Shown: positions 24,791 through 32,920 of the stretch, piece after piece
Numbering within the stretch: the first letter of the stretch is position 1
How the letters are laid out: each line of letters opens with the position of its first letter
Assembly: GCF_008634025.1 (NCBI RefSeq)
Contig: NZ_PDCM01000001.1
Coordinates: 614,501-678,500 of the forward strand
Direction: 5' to 3'
DNA length: 64,000 bases
Origin: Streptomyces albofaciens JCM 4342
Lineage (GTDB): Bacteria; Actinomycetota; Actinomycetes; Streptomycetales; Streptomycetaceae
Notes under the pieces: model-generated
What the model was told of the DNA's origin: nothing
Databases searched by the model: none
Seen by the model: only the letters and a program-made list of their open reading frames with translations
Program-made: the position numbers and the translations under genes

Positions 24791-25330
24791 ATGCTGACGA
24801 TCCACCGCGTGCACGGTGTCCGCCGCGCCCCTGACGGCGCCGTGGACCCCGGGCACGCGGTCGTCGTCTCCGGGGACCGCATCGAGGCGATCGGCCCGTA
24901 CGAGGAGCTGTACGAGCGGTACGGCGAGCGCGCCCGGGGCCGGGAGTGGGACGGCGTCCTGACCCCCGGCCGCCACGAACCGAACGGCGCGGCGCTCTTG
25001 GAGGCCGCCTACTACCCCGACCCCCAGGAAGCCGACGACCTGGGCACGGCCCCGCTGACGGGCGACGCGCTGACCGCCCTCGGCATGACCGGGACCCGCT
25101 GGGGCCAAAGCGCCCGCCGCGGCATCCAACGCCTTCTCGCCACCGGCACCACCTCGCTCACCGGCCCCTTCACCCACCCCGCGGTCCGCACGGCGGTGGC
25201 TCGCTCGGGGCTGCGCGAGCGGCCGGGGAGCCTGGCGACAGGCGCTCCGGCGGACTTCGCGGTGTTCGGGGAGAGTGGCGCCTGCCTGGTGACGGTCCTG
25301 GGCGGACGACTGGTCCACCGGGGACGCTGA
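24791..25330 (+). CDS. Amidohydrolase-like protein lacking the catalytic barrel
   Basis: A 179-residue protein. The N-terminus resembles the beta-sandwich of imidazolonepropionase-type amidohydrolases (GHAVVVSGDRIEAIGPYEEL) and the C-terminus the matching second half (GSLATGAPADFAVFGESGAC). Where active enzymes have PGxxDxHxH there is LTPGRHEPNGAALL, and the roughly 200-residue metal-binding TIM barrel is missing, so hydrolase activity is unlikely. It starts 33 nt after mqnC, probably in its operon. Whether it is a shortened functional protein or a remnant is unclear, though the frame is intact. Confidence 0.65.
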   Translation: MLTIHRVHGVRRAPDGAVDPGHAVVVSGDRIEAIGPYEELYERYGERARGREWDGVLTPGRHEPNGAALLEAAYYPDPQEADDLGTAPLTGDALTALGMTGTRWGQSARRGIQRLLATGTTSLTGPFTHPAVRTAVARSGLRERPGSLATGAPADFAVFGESGACLVTVLGGRLVHRGR

Positions 25331-25442
25331 CCGTCCACACCGTCAACGCCGAGAAGCGCCCCCGTCACTTCGTGTGACGGTACTGTCGTATTCAGGACCG
25401 TGATCCACACTCGCGTCCACACTCGCGTCCATGGGAGCAGTG

Positions 25443-26048
25443 ATGAGCACTGACCGGCGGCTGGAGAAGGCGACTCCGGAGACCTGGATGTTCCCGCCTG
25501 CCGACGGCTGGACGCACGAGCAGGTCAAGGAACTGGACCTCCCCTTCGACTGGGAACTCGTGGATGGAGTGATCGTGGCGCGGGGGCAGACGGTTCCTTG
25601 GCACAACCGGGTGCGCGACCGGCTTCTGCGGTCGCTGGAGGACGCGCAGTGCGAGCCGTACGAGGTTCTGGCCGAGCAGAGCGTCCGGCTCAACGAGCGC
25701 AACACCCCCAAGCCCGACGTGGTCGTCTTCGATGCTCACGGGCAAGATCTCTGGGAGCTGGAGTGCGTGCCCATCCAGTGGGTCGTTCTCGTGGTCGAAG
25801 TGGTGTCGGCCGGGTCGCAACAGGACGACCGGGTCCGCAAGCCGGCGCTGTTCGCGGCAGCGGGGGTGCCCTACTTCTGGCGAGTCGAGCAGGGTGCGGA
25901 CAGAGTCCCTGTGGTGCACGAGTTCTGGCTTCATCGGGAGATGGGCACCTACATCCCGGCCCCGGAGCACCCTGTACACCGCGAAAAGCTGGAAACCCCG
26001 CACCCTTTCCCCAACAGCATCGACCTGGCGGGTCTCGTCCGCCGCTGA
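25443..26048 (+). CDS. Uma2-family endonuclease-like protein
   Basis: A 201-residue protein of the Uma2 (DUF820) family with a PD-(D/E)XK-like fold. Visible elements are [20 protein letters not shown], then the acidic pair TPKPDVVVF and VVLVVEVVS and the Lys-containing [20 protein letters not shown]. Uma2 proteins are abundant in Streptomyces and their role is not settled. The ATG at 25443 has GGGAG 5 nt upstream. The direct repeat ACTCGCGTCC occurs twice just before the gene. Confidence 0.82.
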   Translation: MSTDRRLEKATPETWMFPPADGWTHEQVKELDLPFDWELVDGVIVARGQTVPWHNRVRDRLLRSLEDAQCEPYEVLAEQSVRLNERNTPKPDVVVFDAHGQDLWELECVPIQWVVLVVEVVSAGSQQDDRVRKPALFAAAGVPYFWRVEQGADRVPVVHEFWLHREMGTYIPAPEHPVHREKLETPHPFPNSIDLAGLVRR

Positions 26049-26262
26049 CTCGTCAGCGACGCGTAAAGGCGCCCGTCTCTTCCGTCAGGACCCCGTCAAC
26101 GCAACCGGAATCCCGGCTACCGCCCGGCAGGATCTTTCTCGCGGGGACGGCCGATTCGGCCGCTCACGATGCTTCGCACCTGACGCAGCACCGCTGGACC
26201 GCCCGGATGTTCTGAGGGGGGCATCGGGCCGTCCCCGTCCAAAGTCCTTCCGGGGCGTGAGG

Positions 26263-26274
26263 GACAATGGCCCG
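26263..26274 (+). promoter_or_regulatory. Probable -10 element, leaderless menG transcript
   Basis: GACAAT at 26263-26268 is followed by 6 nt and the GTG at 26275. No Shine-Dalgarno sequence is present. The remaining gap from 26049 shows no gene. Confidence 0.5.
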
Positions 26275-26973
26275 GTGACCCGAGCCTCTCTGGACAAGCA
26301 GCCGCAGGATGTCGCCGCGATGTTCGACGACGTGGCGGCGCGCTACGACCTGACCAACGATGTGCTGTCCCTCGGGCAGACGCGGCTGTGGCGCAAGGAG
26401 GTGGACCGGGCCGTGGCGGCGCGGCCCGCCGAGCGTGTGCTCGACCTCGCCGCCGGTACGGGCACCTCGTCGCTGCCCTTCACGCGCGCCGGCGCGTACG
26501 TCGTTCCCTGCGACTTCTCCGTCGGCATGCTGCGCGAGGGCAAGAAGCGCCACCCGTGGATGCCGTTCGTGGCCGGGGACGGCATGCGGCTGCCCTTCGC
26601 GGACGGTGTGTTCGACGCCGTCACGATCTCCTTCGGGCTGCGCAACGTGCAGGACACGGACGCCGCGCTGGCCGAGCTGTACCGGGTCACCAAGCCCGGC
26701 GGCCGGGTCGTCATCTGCGAGTTCAGCGAGCCGACGTGGGGGCCGTTCCGTACGGTCTACACGGAGTACCTGATGCGGGCGCTGCCGTCGGTGGCGCGCG
26801 CGGTGAGCAGCAACCCGGACGCGTACGTCTACCTCGCCGAGTCCATCCGCTCCTGGCCCAACCAGCCGGCGCTGGCCGCGCGCCTCCAGCGGGCGGGCTG
26901 GTCGGCGGTGGCCTGGCGCAACCTGACCGGTGGTGTGGTGGCGATGCACCGGGGGACGAAGCCGGAGGCGTGA
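26275..26973 (+). CDS. menG: MenG, demethylmenaquinone methyltransferase
   Basis: A 232-residue class I SAM methyltransferase of the UbiE/MenG family. Motif I reads [15 protein letters not shown]; family marks include [20 protein letters not shown] near the start, [20 protein letters not shown] then GLRNVQD, and [17 protein letters not shown]. It methylates demethylmenaquinone to menaquinone, the last ring step of the pathway. It sits upstream of a MenJ-like reductase and the nuo operon. Confidence 0.92.
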   Translation: MTRASLDKQPQDVAAMFDDVAARYDLTNDVLSLGQTRLWRKEVDRAVAARPAERVLDLAAGTGTSSLPFTRAGAYVVPCDFSVGMLREGKKRHPWMPFVAGDGMRLPFADGVFDAVTISFGLRNVQDTDAALAELYRVTKPGGRVVICEFSEPTWGPFRTVYTEYLMRALPSVARAVSSNPDAYVYLAESIRSWPNQPALAARLQRAGWSAVAWRNLTGGVVAMHRGTKPEA

Positions 26974-26974
26974 C

Positions 26975-27001
26975 GCCGGGGGCCGAGCTGCGGCCCCCGG
27001 C
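26975..27001. terminator. Bidirectional terminator, menG / GNAT
   Basis: GCCGGGGGCCG, loop AGCTG, CGGCCCCCGGC: a perfect 11-bp stem between two convergent stops. Confidence 0.85.
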
Positions 27002-27007
27002 CCGCCC

Positions 27008-27577
27008 TCACCACTCCAGCCGGAAGCAGAATCCTTCCTGCCCGGCCGGCGTACGGAACGTCTCCGCGTGCCGCATGCCGAGCCGCCGCGTCACGGCGAT
27101 GGACCGTTCGTTCCCGGACGCCACCATCGCCACCACGCTCCGTACGCCCGCGGCCCGTACCGCCTCCAGCGCGGCCCGGGCCGCCTGCGTCGCGTACCCC
27201 TTGCCCCAGTACGCCCGCCCCAGCCGCCAGCCGATCTCGATCTCGCCCACCGGGCCCCAGTCGCGCGGCCACGGCTGCGCGCCGGTGAAGCCCAGGACGG
27301 CGCCCGGCCCCTCCGCGCCCTCCTCCGTACCGACCATCGAATACAGGCAGAACCCGTGCTCCGCCTGGTGCCGCCGCTGCCGTGCGGTCAGTTCCTGGTA
27401 GACGGACAGCTCGGCGGGGGCGCCGCCGTGGAACTCCATCACATCCGGGTGCGCGAACACCCGGTGCCAGTGCAGCGCGTCCTCCTCGGACGGCACGCGG
27501 AGCGTGAAGCCCGCCCCGGACGGCGGCTGCGGCAGCGGTCGAGGTGCCGGAAACGGCTGTGCCTGCGGCTCGTGCAT
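27008..27577 (-). CDS. GNAT acetyltransferase, RimJ/RimL type
   Basis: A 189-residue protein. Domain start FTLRVPSEEDALHWHRVFAH; acetyl-CoA site IEIGWRLGRAYWGKGYATQA (GKGYAT); late segment ASGNERSIAVTRRLGMRHAE, as in N-terminal-alanine acetyltransferase-like proteins. The first 20 residues are Pro/Gln-rich. Its substrate is unknown. It is divergent from the MenJ-like gene with 101 bp between starts. Confidence 0.85.
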   Translation of the reverse strand: MHEPQAQPFPAPRPLPQPPSGAGFTLRVPSEEDALHWHRVFAHPDVMEFHGGAPAELSVYQELTARQRRHQAEHGFCLYSMVGTEEGAEGPGAVLGFTGAQPWPRDWGPVGEIEIGWRLGRAYWGKGYATQAARAALEAVRAAGVRSVVAMVASGNERSIAVTRRLGMRHAETFRTPAGQEGFCFRLEW

Positions 27578-27678
27578 GGACCGACCAACCCTTCAGATCC
27601 TGATCACCGGTGTCCCCATAGACTGACGGGGCCCAGTGCCGGTCGGCACCCAGATATCGACTTCCGGGAGATCCCGCC

Positions 27679-28998
27679 GTGACCGAGTCCGCGACCGAGT
27701 CCGTGAGCGAGTCCGTGACCACCCCCCGCTCCGAGTACCGCGCGGATGTCATCGTCGTCGGCGCGGGTCCGGCCGGCTCGGCAACCGCGTACCACCTCGC
27801 CAAGTCCGGCCTGGACGTCCTGCTCCTGGAGAAGACCGCTTTCCCGCGCGAGAAGGTCTGCGGCGACGGCCTCACGCCCCGCGCCACCAAGCAGCTGATC
27901 GCCATGGGGATCGACATCTCCGAGGAGGCGGGCTGGCTGCGCAACAAGGGCCTGCGCATCATCGGCGGCGGCAACCGCCTCCAGCTCGACTGGCCCGACC
28001 TGGCCTCGTACCCGGACTACGGGCTGGTCCGCAAGCGCGACGACTTCGACGAGCAGCTCGCGCGCCAGGCGCAGAAGGCCGGCGCGCGCCTGTACGAGCG
28101 CTGCAATGTCGGTGCGCCGGTCGTCAACGACCTGACGGGGCGCATAGAGGGTGTGCACGCCAAGCTGGGCGAGGAGAAGACGCCGGTCACCTTCCACGCC
28201 CCGCTCGTGGTCGCCGCGGACGGCAACTCCACCCGCCTCTCGCTGGCGATGGGCCTGCACCGCCGCGAGGACCGCCCGATGGGCGTCGCGGTCCGTACGT
28301 ACTTCACCTCGCCCCGGCACGACGACGACTACCTGGAGTCCTGGCTGGAGCTGTGGGACCGCCGCGGCGCGCAGGACCGGCTGCTGCCCGGCTACGGCTG
28401 GATCTTCGGCATGGGCGACGGTACGAGCAACGTCGGCCTCGGCGTCCTGAACACGTCCGCCTCCTTCAAGGAGCTGGACTGGCGCGAGATCCTCAAGGCG
28501 TGGTGCGCCTCCATGCCCGCCGACTGGGGCTACACCCCGGAGAACATGACCGGCCCGATCCGCGGTGCCGCCCTCCCCATGGCCTTCAACCGCCAGCCGC
28601 ACTACACGAAGGGGCTGCTGCTCGTCGGTGACGCGGGCGGCCTGGTCAACCCGTTCAACGGCGAGGGCATCGCCTACGCCATGGAGTCCGGCGCGATCGC
28701 CGCCGAGGTCATCGTCCAGGCGCACGCCCGCGCCACGTACGCGCAGCGCGAGCTGGCCCTCCAGCGCTACCCGAAGATCCTCAAGGACACCTACGGCGGC
28801 TACTACTCCCTCGGCCGCGCCTTCGTGAAGCTCATCGGCAACCCCAAGATCATGAAGATCGCCACCCAGCGCGGCCTGACCCACCCCATGCTGATGCGCT
28901 TCACCCTCAAGATGCTCGCCAACCTCACCGACCCCACGGGCGGCGACGCGATGGACCGCATCATCAACGGGCTGAGCAAGGTGGCACCGAAGGCGTAG
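27679..28998 (+). CDS. MenJ-like FAD reductase (geranylgeranyl reductase family)
   Basis: A 439-residue flavoprotein. The dinucleotide fold VIVVGAGPAGSATAYHLAKS is near residue 25; KVCGDGLTPRATKQL and the second FAD motif VGDAGGLVNPFNGEGIAYAM are hallmarks of geranylgeranyl-reductase-like oxidoreductases. The mycobacterial relative MenJ reduces one isoprene double bond of menaquinone. Position between menG and nuo supports the same role, since Streptomyces make partly saturated menaquinones. The GTG at 27679 has GGGAGA upstream; TAGACT at 27619-27624 may be its -10. Confidence 0.85.
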   Translation: MTESATESVSESVTTPRSEYRADVIVVGAGPAGSATAYHLAKSGLDVLLLEKTAFPREKVCGDGLTPRATKQLIAMGIDISEEAGWLRNKGLRIIGGGNRLQLDWPDLASYPDYGLVRKRDDFDEQLARQAQKAGARLYERCNVGAPVVNDLTGRIEGVHAKLGEEKTPVTFHAPLVVAADGNSTRLSLAMGLHRREDRPMGVAVRTYFTSPRHDDDYLESWLELWDRRGAQDRLLPGYGWIFGMGDGTSNVGLGVLNTSASFKELDWREILKAWCASMPADWGYTPENMTGPIRGAALPMAFNRQPHYTKGLLLVGDAGGLVNPFNGEGIAYAMESGAIAAEVIVQAHARATYAQRELALQRYPKILKDTYGGYYSLGRAFVKLIGNPKIMKIATQRGLTHPMLMRFTLKMLANLTDPTGGDAMDRIINGLSKVAPKA

Positions 28999-29015
28999 GG
29001 CTCCGCTCGTGGTGG

Positions 29016-29037
29016 GGGCGGGTACGCGTACCCGCCC
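29016..29037. terminator. Palindromic terminator after the MenJ-like gene
   Basis: GGGCGGGTACG followed by CGTACCCGCCC, a perfect 22-bp palindrome 18 bp past the stop. Confidence 0.7.
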
Positions 29038-29067
29038 TCGGACGGTGCTCCCGGAACACCCCTGTGT

Positions 29068-29130
29068 CTACATCCTCCAGGTGACCGCCTGGCAGGAGCG
29101 CCCTTGCCGTCGCTGCATCGAAGGATGTAG
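29068..29130 (+). ncRNA. Candidate structured leader RNA upstream of DUF418 gene
   Basis: CTACATCCT at 29068-29076 pairs perfectly with AGGATGTAG at 29122-29130. Inside is CCAGG-TGACCG-CCTGG (29077-29092) and a weaker GGCA/TGCC stem, giving a three-way-junction shape. No known riboswitch class was recognised. Low confidence. Confidence 0.3.
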
Positions 29131-29225
29131 CCGGTCGTCCCCGCTTCTCGTCGCCGCGGACGAAGAAGTGGGCTGCGCGTGCCCCGACGATGGTGGGGAA
29201 GCTGGCACCGGTGGTGGGAGACGGC

Positions 29226-30437
29226 GTGGCGGAGACGGAGACGGTGAGGGGCGCGGCGGGGGCTCGGGTGGCTCCCGCGGGTGATGGGGGCCGGGCGGCG
29301 CGGTTGCCCTTGCTGGACGTGCTGCGGGGTGTCGCGATTCTCGGGACGCTGATGACCAACGTCTGGCTCTTCGCGGCGCCCGGCGCGGAAGCGGGCGTGC
29401 TGAAGGGCAGCGCCGCCATGTGGACGTTCGATGCGTCGTGGTCGGGGGTGGCGGAGGGGACCTTCCGGTTCCTCGCGGACGGCAAGTTCCTGTCGATGCT
29501 GACGATTCTGTTCGGCGTCGGCCTCGCCATCCAGTTCCAATCCGCCGCCAAGCGCGGCCGCACGTGGCCCGGCCGCTACAAGTGGCGGGCGCTGTTCCTC
29601 TTCGTCGAGGGCACCGTCCACTTCGTCTTCGTCTTCGCGTGGGACGTGCTGATGGGGTATGCGGTCGTCGCGCTCCTGGTCGCCTGGCAGCTGACGCGTA
29701 CGGCACGTACGCAGCGGGTGCTGATGGGGGCGGCGGCGGCCGTGCACGTGGCGGTGCTGGCGCTGCTGACGGCCGCCGCGCTCGGCAGCGCCTCCGGGCA
29801 GGGAAGCAGCGGTGGCGGGGCGGGGGCCGAGGCCGTCGCACTGTATGCCGAGGGCAGCTATCCGGAGCAGATCGCGTTCCGCCTGCACAACGCGATCGGC
29901 CTGCGTATCGAGCCCGTCATCTCGTTCGCCCTGCTGGTCTTCCTCTTCCACCTCGGCGTACGGCTGTTCCGCGCGGGCGCCTTCGCCCCGGACGCGAACG
30001 GACGGCGCATCCGACGGCGGATGTGCGTCTGGGGTCTGGGCCTCGGCCTACCGCTCAACGCCCTTACAGCGGCGGGTGGTTCGGACTTCTACATGCTGGG
30101 CCGGTACGGTGCGGCCCCCGTCGTCGCGATCGGCTACATGGGCCTCATCGGCCTGATCGTCGACCGTGTACGCCGGCCCGGCCCGCTCACCGCGGGGCTC
30201 AGCGCGGTCGGCCGCACGGCGCTGTCCTGCTACGTGTTCCAGAACGTGCTGTGCATGCTGGCCTGTTACGGCATCGGCCTCGGTCTGGCCGCGCGCTGGG
30301 CGGACCACGGGCCGTGGTGGGTGATGGGTCTGTGGGCGGTGGTGTGCGTGGTGCTGTTCACCGGGGCCCGGCTATGGCTGCGGCACTTCGAGCATGGACC
30401 GCTTGAGACCGTACAGAAGCGGCTGCTCCGGGCCTGA
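29226..30437 (+). CDS. DUF418-family polytopic membrane protein
   Basis: About 403 residues. LPLLDVLRGVAILGTLMTNV near the start and ADGKFLSMLTILFGVGLAIQ, then about ten hydrophobic helices, and a C-terminal DUF418 region (AVGRTALSCYVFQNVLCMLA, LWLRHFEHGPLETVQKRLL) are typical. Such proteins resemble acyltransferase-3 enzymes in layout, but their activity is not established. The GTG at 29226 has GGGAG 5 nt upstream; the ATG at 29190 has no ribosome site. Confidence 0.85.
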   Translation: MAETETVRGAAGARVAPAGDGGRAARLPLLDVLRGVAILGTLMTNVWLFAAPGAEAGVLKGSAAMWTFDASWSGVAEGTFRFLADGKFLSMLTILFGVGLAIQFQSAAKRGRTWPGRYKWRALFLFVEGTVHFVFVFAWDVLMGYAVVALLVAWQLTRTARTQRVLMGAAAAVHVAVLALLTAAALGSASGQGSSGGGAGAEAVALYAEGSYPEQIAFRLHNAIGLRIEPVISFALLVFLFHLGVRLFRAGAFAPDANGRRIRRRMCVWGLGLGLPLNALTAAGGSDFYMLGRYGAAPVVAIGYMGLIGLIVDRVRRPGPLTAGLSAVGRTALSCYVFQNVLCMLACYGIGLGLAARWADHGPWWVMGLWAVVCVVLFTGARLWLRHFEHGPLETVQKRLLRA

Positions 30438-30448
30438 GGTGGCGTCAC

Positions 30449-30495
30449 GCCGTTGCTCACCGGGTCGCGAATACCGCGACCCGGTGAGCAACGGC
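30449..30495. terminator. 21-bp perfect hairpin between convergent genes
   Basis: The arms 30449-30469 and 30475-30495 (GCCGTTGCTCACCGGGTCGC plus G) are perfectly complementary around a 5-nt loop AATAC. It lies between the convergent DUF418 and RelA-like genes. Confidence 0.9.
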
Positions 30496-30540
30496 GGCGA
30501 AATGGCCGTCTCTTTGGGCAGGGATTCAGGGCGGCTGTGC

Positions 30541-31821
30541 TTACCGCGTGGTCACGCCCGGCCGTTCCATCGCCCGCCGCCGCGGCGCGTTGAGCAATTG
30601 GGCCCCGGCGGGGCACGGCACCGAGGCGTAATTGCGGTTCATCTGGGTCTGGAGCTGGGCCCGGCGGCTGCCGCTCGTTTTCGGGTGGTGCGCCTCTTCG
30701 TACAGCTTCGAGCTCCGTTTCTGGGCGGCCTGGCTCTCCGGTGTGTGGAACTGGAGCTCGTACGGGTGGCCCGAATCGTTCGCCCGCCAGGCGGTGTTGA
30801 TTCCCTTGTATCCCCGCGGGCGGGCCCACGTGTTGGACCAGCGGAGATTCGCGTTCTTCCACTTGGCCAGCAGACCGGTGGTGTCCTTGACGCCTTTGAC
30901 GTACGAGGCGTCCGGCCACTGGAGGATGTAGCGCACCGAGTTGTAAATCTTGTCCAGGGCCTCGTCCACCGTCTCGGTGGGGTTGTTCTGCATATCGCGG
31001 GCGACCGAGCGCTTGACGGATTCCGGGGACCGCTTGCGCTCGTCGAAACCGACCACGGTGGCCTTGGTCTTACGGGCGATGCTGCGGACCTGGGGGGTGA
31101 TGGTGTGTTCGGCCTTCTTGGCGCGGGCGAGGAAGACATTGACCTTGCGGAGGTCGGCCGCGTCGATGGAGAGCCCTTGCCAGCTCCAGCCGTGGTCCTT
31201 CTTGAGCTGCTTCTTCTTGGCCGGCGGCTTCGGGGCGGGCGGCTTTTGGGCGGGCGGCTTCTGCACCGGGGGCTTCTTGGCGGGGGGCCGCTGAGCGGAC
31301 GGCTTCGGCAAAGACGGCTTCTTGGCGGCGGGATCTTTGGGCGTGGAGTGGCACGGGGGGCAGCCTGCCGGCTTCCTGGCCGTCTGCTTCTTGGGGCGGG
31401 GCTTCCGCACGGTCTGCTTCTTGGGCCGCGGCTTTCTCGGGGTCTGCTTCTTGGCGGCGGGCTTCCTCGTACCGGGATCTTTGGGCGTGGAGTGGCACGG
31501 CGGACAGCCTGCCGGCTTCCTGGCCGTCTGCTTCTTGGGGCGGGGCTTCCGCACGGTCTGCTTCTTGGGCCGCGGCTTTCTCGGGGTCTGCTTCTTCGCG
31601 GCGGGCTCCTTCGCGGCGGGCTTCTTCGCCGCGGGCTTTTTCTTTGCCGGCCTGTCGGCGGACGGTGTGGGGCAGCTATCGGCGGACTTCTGTCTGCCCT
31701 TGGTCTGGGAACAGGGGAGCTCGGTGGCGTGCACCGGCCCAAGACTGAGGGCGGAGGCAAGAGCGGTCGCCGTCACCGACCAGGTGACGGCCCGAAAAGT
31801 ATGAGCACGGTGGATTCTCAT
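30541..31821 (-). CDS. Secreted RelA/SpoT-fold nucleotide pyrophosphokinase-like protein with Lys/Pro stalk
   Basis: A 426-residue protein. Residues 1-32 are a signal peptide ending VHA. Residues about 57-207 are a Lys/Pro/Ala repeat containing two 48-residue copies, each with GCPPCHSTP. Residues about 225-402 have the RelA/SpoT synthetase pattern: GFDERKRSPESVKRSVARDM (nucleotide-binding R-x-K-S-type motif), a D/N-x-x-R strand (YNSVRYIL), GYKGIN (equivalent to NGYQSLH) and YELQFHTPES (equivalent to VEIQIRT, catalytic Glu355). Secreted nucleotide 3'-pyrophosphokinases are known from Streptomyces morookaensis. The usual Mg2+-binding Asp appears as Asn294, so activity needs proof. It may alternatively be a toxin-like effector. 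Confidence 0.7.
   Translation of the reverse strand: MRIHRAHTFRAVTWSVTATALASALSLGPVHATELPCSQTKGRQKSADSCPTPSADRPAKKKPAAKKPAAKEPAAKKQTPRKPRPKKQTVRKPRPKKQTARKPAGCPPCHSTPKDPGTRKPAAKKQTPRKPRPKKQTVRKPRPKKQTARKPAGCPPCHSTPKDPAAKKPSLPKPSAQRPPAKKPPVQKPPAQKPPAPKPPAKKKQLKKDHGWSWQGLSIDAADLRKVNVFLARAKKAEHTITPQVRSIARKTKATVVGFDERKRSPESVKRSVARDMQNNPTETVDEALDKIYNSVRYILQWPDASYVKGVKDTTGLLAKWKNANLRWSNTWARPRGYKGINTAWRANDSGHPYELQFHTPESQAAQKRSSKLYEEAHHPKTSGSRRAQLQTQMNRNYASVPCPAGAQLLNAPRRRAMERPGVTTR
31330..31617. repeat. Two tandem 144-bp repeats encoding the stalk
   Basis: Copies at 31330-31473 and 31474-31617 are nearly identical and contiguous (48 codons each). Within each, a GTCTGCTTCTTGGG subrepeat recurs about every 33 bp. 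Confidence 0.88.
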
Positions 31822-32042
31822 GTAAGCAAACGCTTCCTCTCGTTCAGCCGCCGTAGATGCCGCGGAAAAAGGGTGTCGGCATTACGGGGCGGAAGGGATG
31901 AGTACGGCGAGAGGTACAACTGGTACAGAGCCGTTACGGTAGTTGTGCCGAACGGGCGTCGCTTACTCGAATGGACGATGCGGCCGCAACCGATCGCCCG
32001 TCATCAAAAAGGACGTTTCAGCCATTTGCTGGCGCAATGCAC

Positions 32043-32081
32043 GAGGGCCGTCGTTCCCGAGCGGCGGGAACGACGGCCCTC
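32043..32081 (-). terminator. Terminator of the NlpC/P60 gene
   Basis: GAGGGCCGTCGTTCCCG, loop AGCGG, CGGGAACGACGGCCCTC: a perfect 17-bp stem 21 bp past the NlpC/P60 stop. Confidence 0.88.
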
Positions 32082-32101
32082 GGCCGTGTGCGTGGGGCGT
32101 C

Positions 32102-32920
32102 CTACAGAACGCGGACCGCGCCGGTCGGCTGGCTGTAGCTGAGCGGCTTCTCCACGATGCCGGTGCTGGAGTTCTGGGCACCGATGAAGTTGCCGTTACC
32201 GACGTAGACGGCCACGTGGTACGCGCTGCCCGCGCTGCCCCAGTAGAGGATGTCCCCGACCTGGAGGTTGCTCATGCTGACCTGGGTGCCGGCCGTGGAC
32301 TGCGGCTGCGAGGTGCGCGGCAGGTCGATGCCGATGGTCCGGTACGCGGCCTGGACCAGGCTGGAGCAGTCGTACGCGGACGGGCCGGAGGCGCCCAGCA
32401 CGTAGGACTTGCCGATCTGCGCGCGCAGGAAGCTGACCAGGGAGGCGGTGCTGCCGGTCGCGCCGGTGACGGGGGAGTCGTCGGCCGGGGCGGACAGGGC
32501 GCGCAGCGACGTGCGTTCGGAGGAGCGGGAGGCGCGCTCCTGGGCGGCCTTCTCCTCCTTGGCCTTACGGGCCTCCTCGGCCTTCTTCTCGGCCTCGGCC
32601 TTCCGGTCGGCCTCCGCCTTCGCCTTGGCGGCGGCCTCGGTGGCCTGGGTGGTGGCGGTGTCCTGCGCGGCCTGCAGCTCGTAGTCGAGTGCCATCTGCT
32701 GGGCGGTGTCCGCGCTCTTGGCCAGGCTGGTGCTGAGTGCCGAGGTGATGGTCGGCATTTCCTGGGTCTCGGAGACGGGCTTCTCCGCGGCGCCGGCCGG
32801 CATGCTCGCGCCGGTCACCGCCAGGGTGATGATGCCACCGGTGACCCCTGCGCGCAGTGCCCGCGAGGACGCGGAACGGCGGGGCTTCCGGTGGCTGGGT
32901 ATGGCTGCGTTCGGGGACAT
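32102..32920 (-). CDS. Secreted NlpC/P60 peptidoglycan hydrolase
   Basis: A 272-residue protein. Residues 1-45 are a long signal sequence with RRSASSRALR and a cut near GAA. Residues about 70-140 form an Ala/Lys/Glu coiled coil (KAKAEADRKAEAEKKAEEAR). The C-terminal NlpC/P60 domain has catalytic Cys in AYDCSSLVQAAYRTIGIDLP, His in SAYHVAVYVG and the third polar residue in NFIGAQNSSTG. It should cleave stem-peptide bonds in peptidoglycan. The ATG at 32920 is taken because the longer frame lacks protein character; its ribosome site is weak. Confidence 0.9.
   Translation of the reverse strand: MSPNAAIPSHRKPRRSASSRALRAGVTGGIITLAVTGASMPAGAAEKPVSETQEMPTITSALSTSLAKSADTAQQMALDYELQAAQDTATTQATEAAAKAKAEADRKAEAEKKAEEARKAKEEKAAQERASRSSERTSLRALSAPADDSPVTGATGSTASLVSFLRAQIGKSYVLGASGPSAYDCSSLVQAAYRTIGIDLPRTSQPQSTAGTQVSMSNLQVGDILYWGSAGSAYHVAVYVGNGNFIGAQNSSTGIVEKPLSYSQPTGAVRVL

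Noticed and set aside
30541..31821. Histone H1-like or DNA-binding protein call for the Lys/Pro/Ala repeat gene
   Set aside because: The repeat resembles H1-type tails, but the signal peptide and the C-terminal RelA/SpoT-like domain indicate an exported enzyme-like protein.
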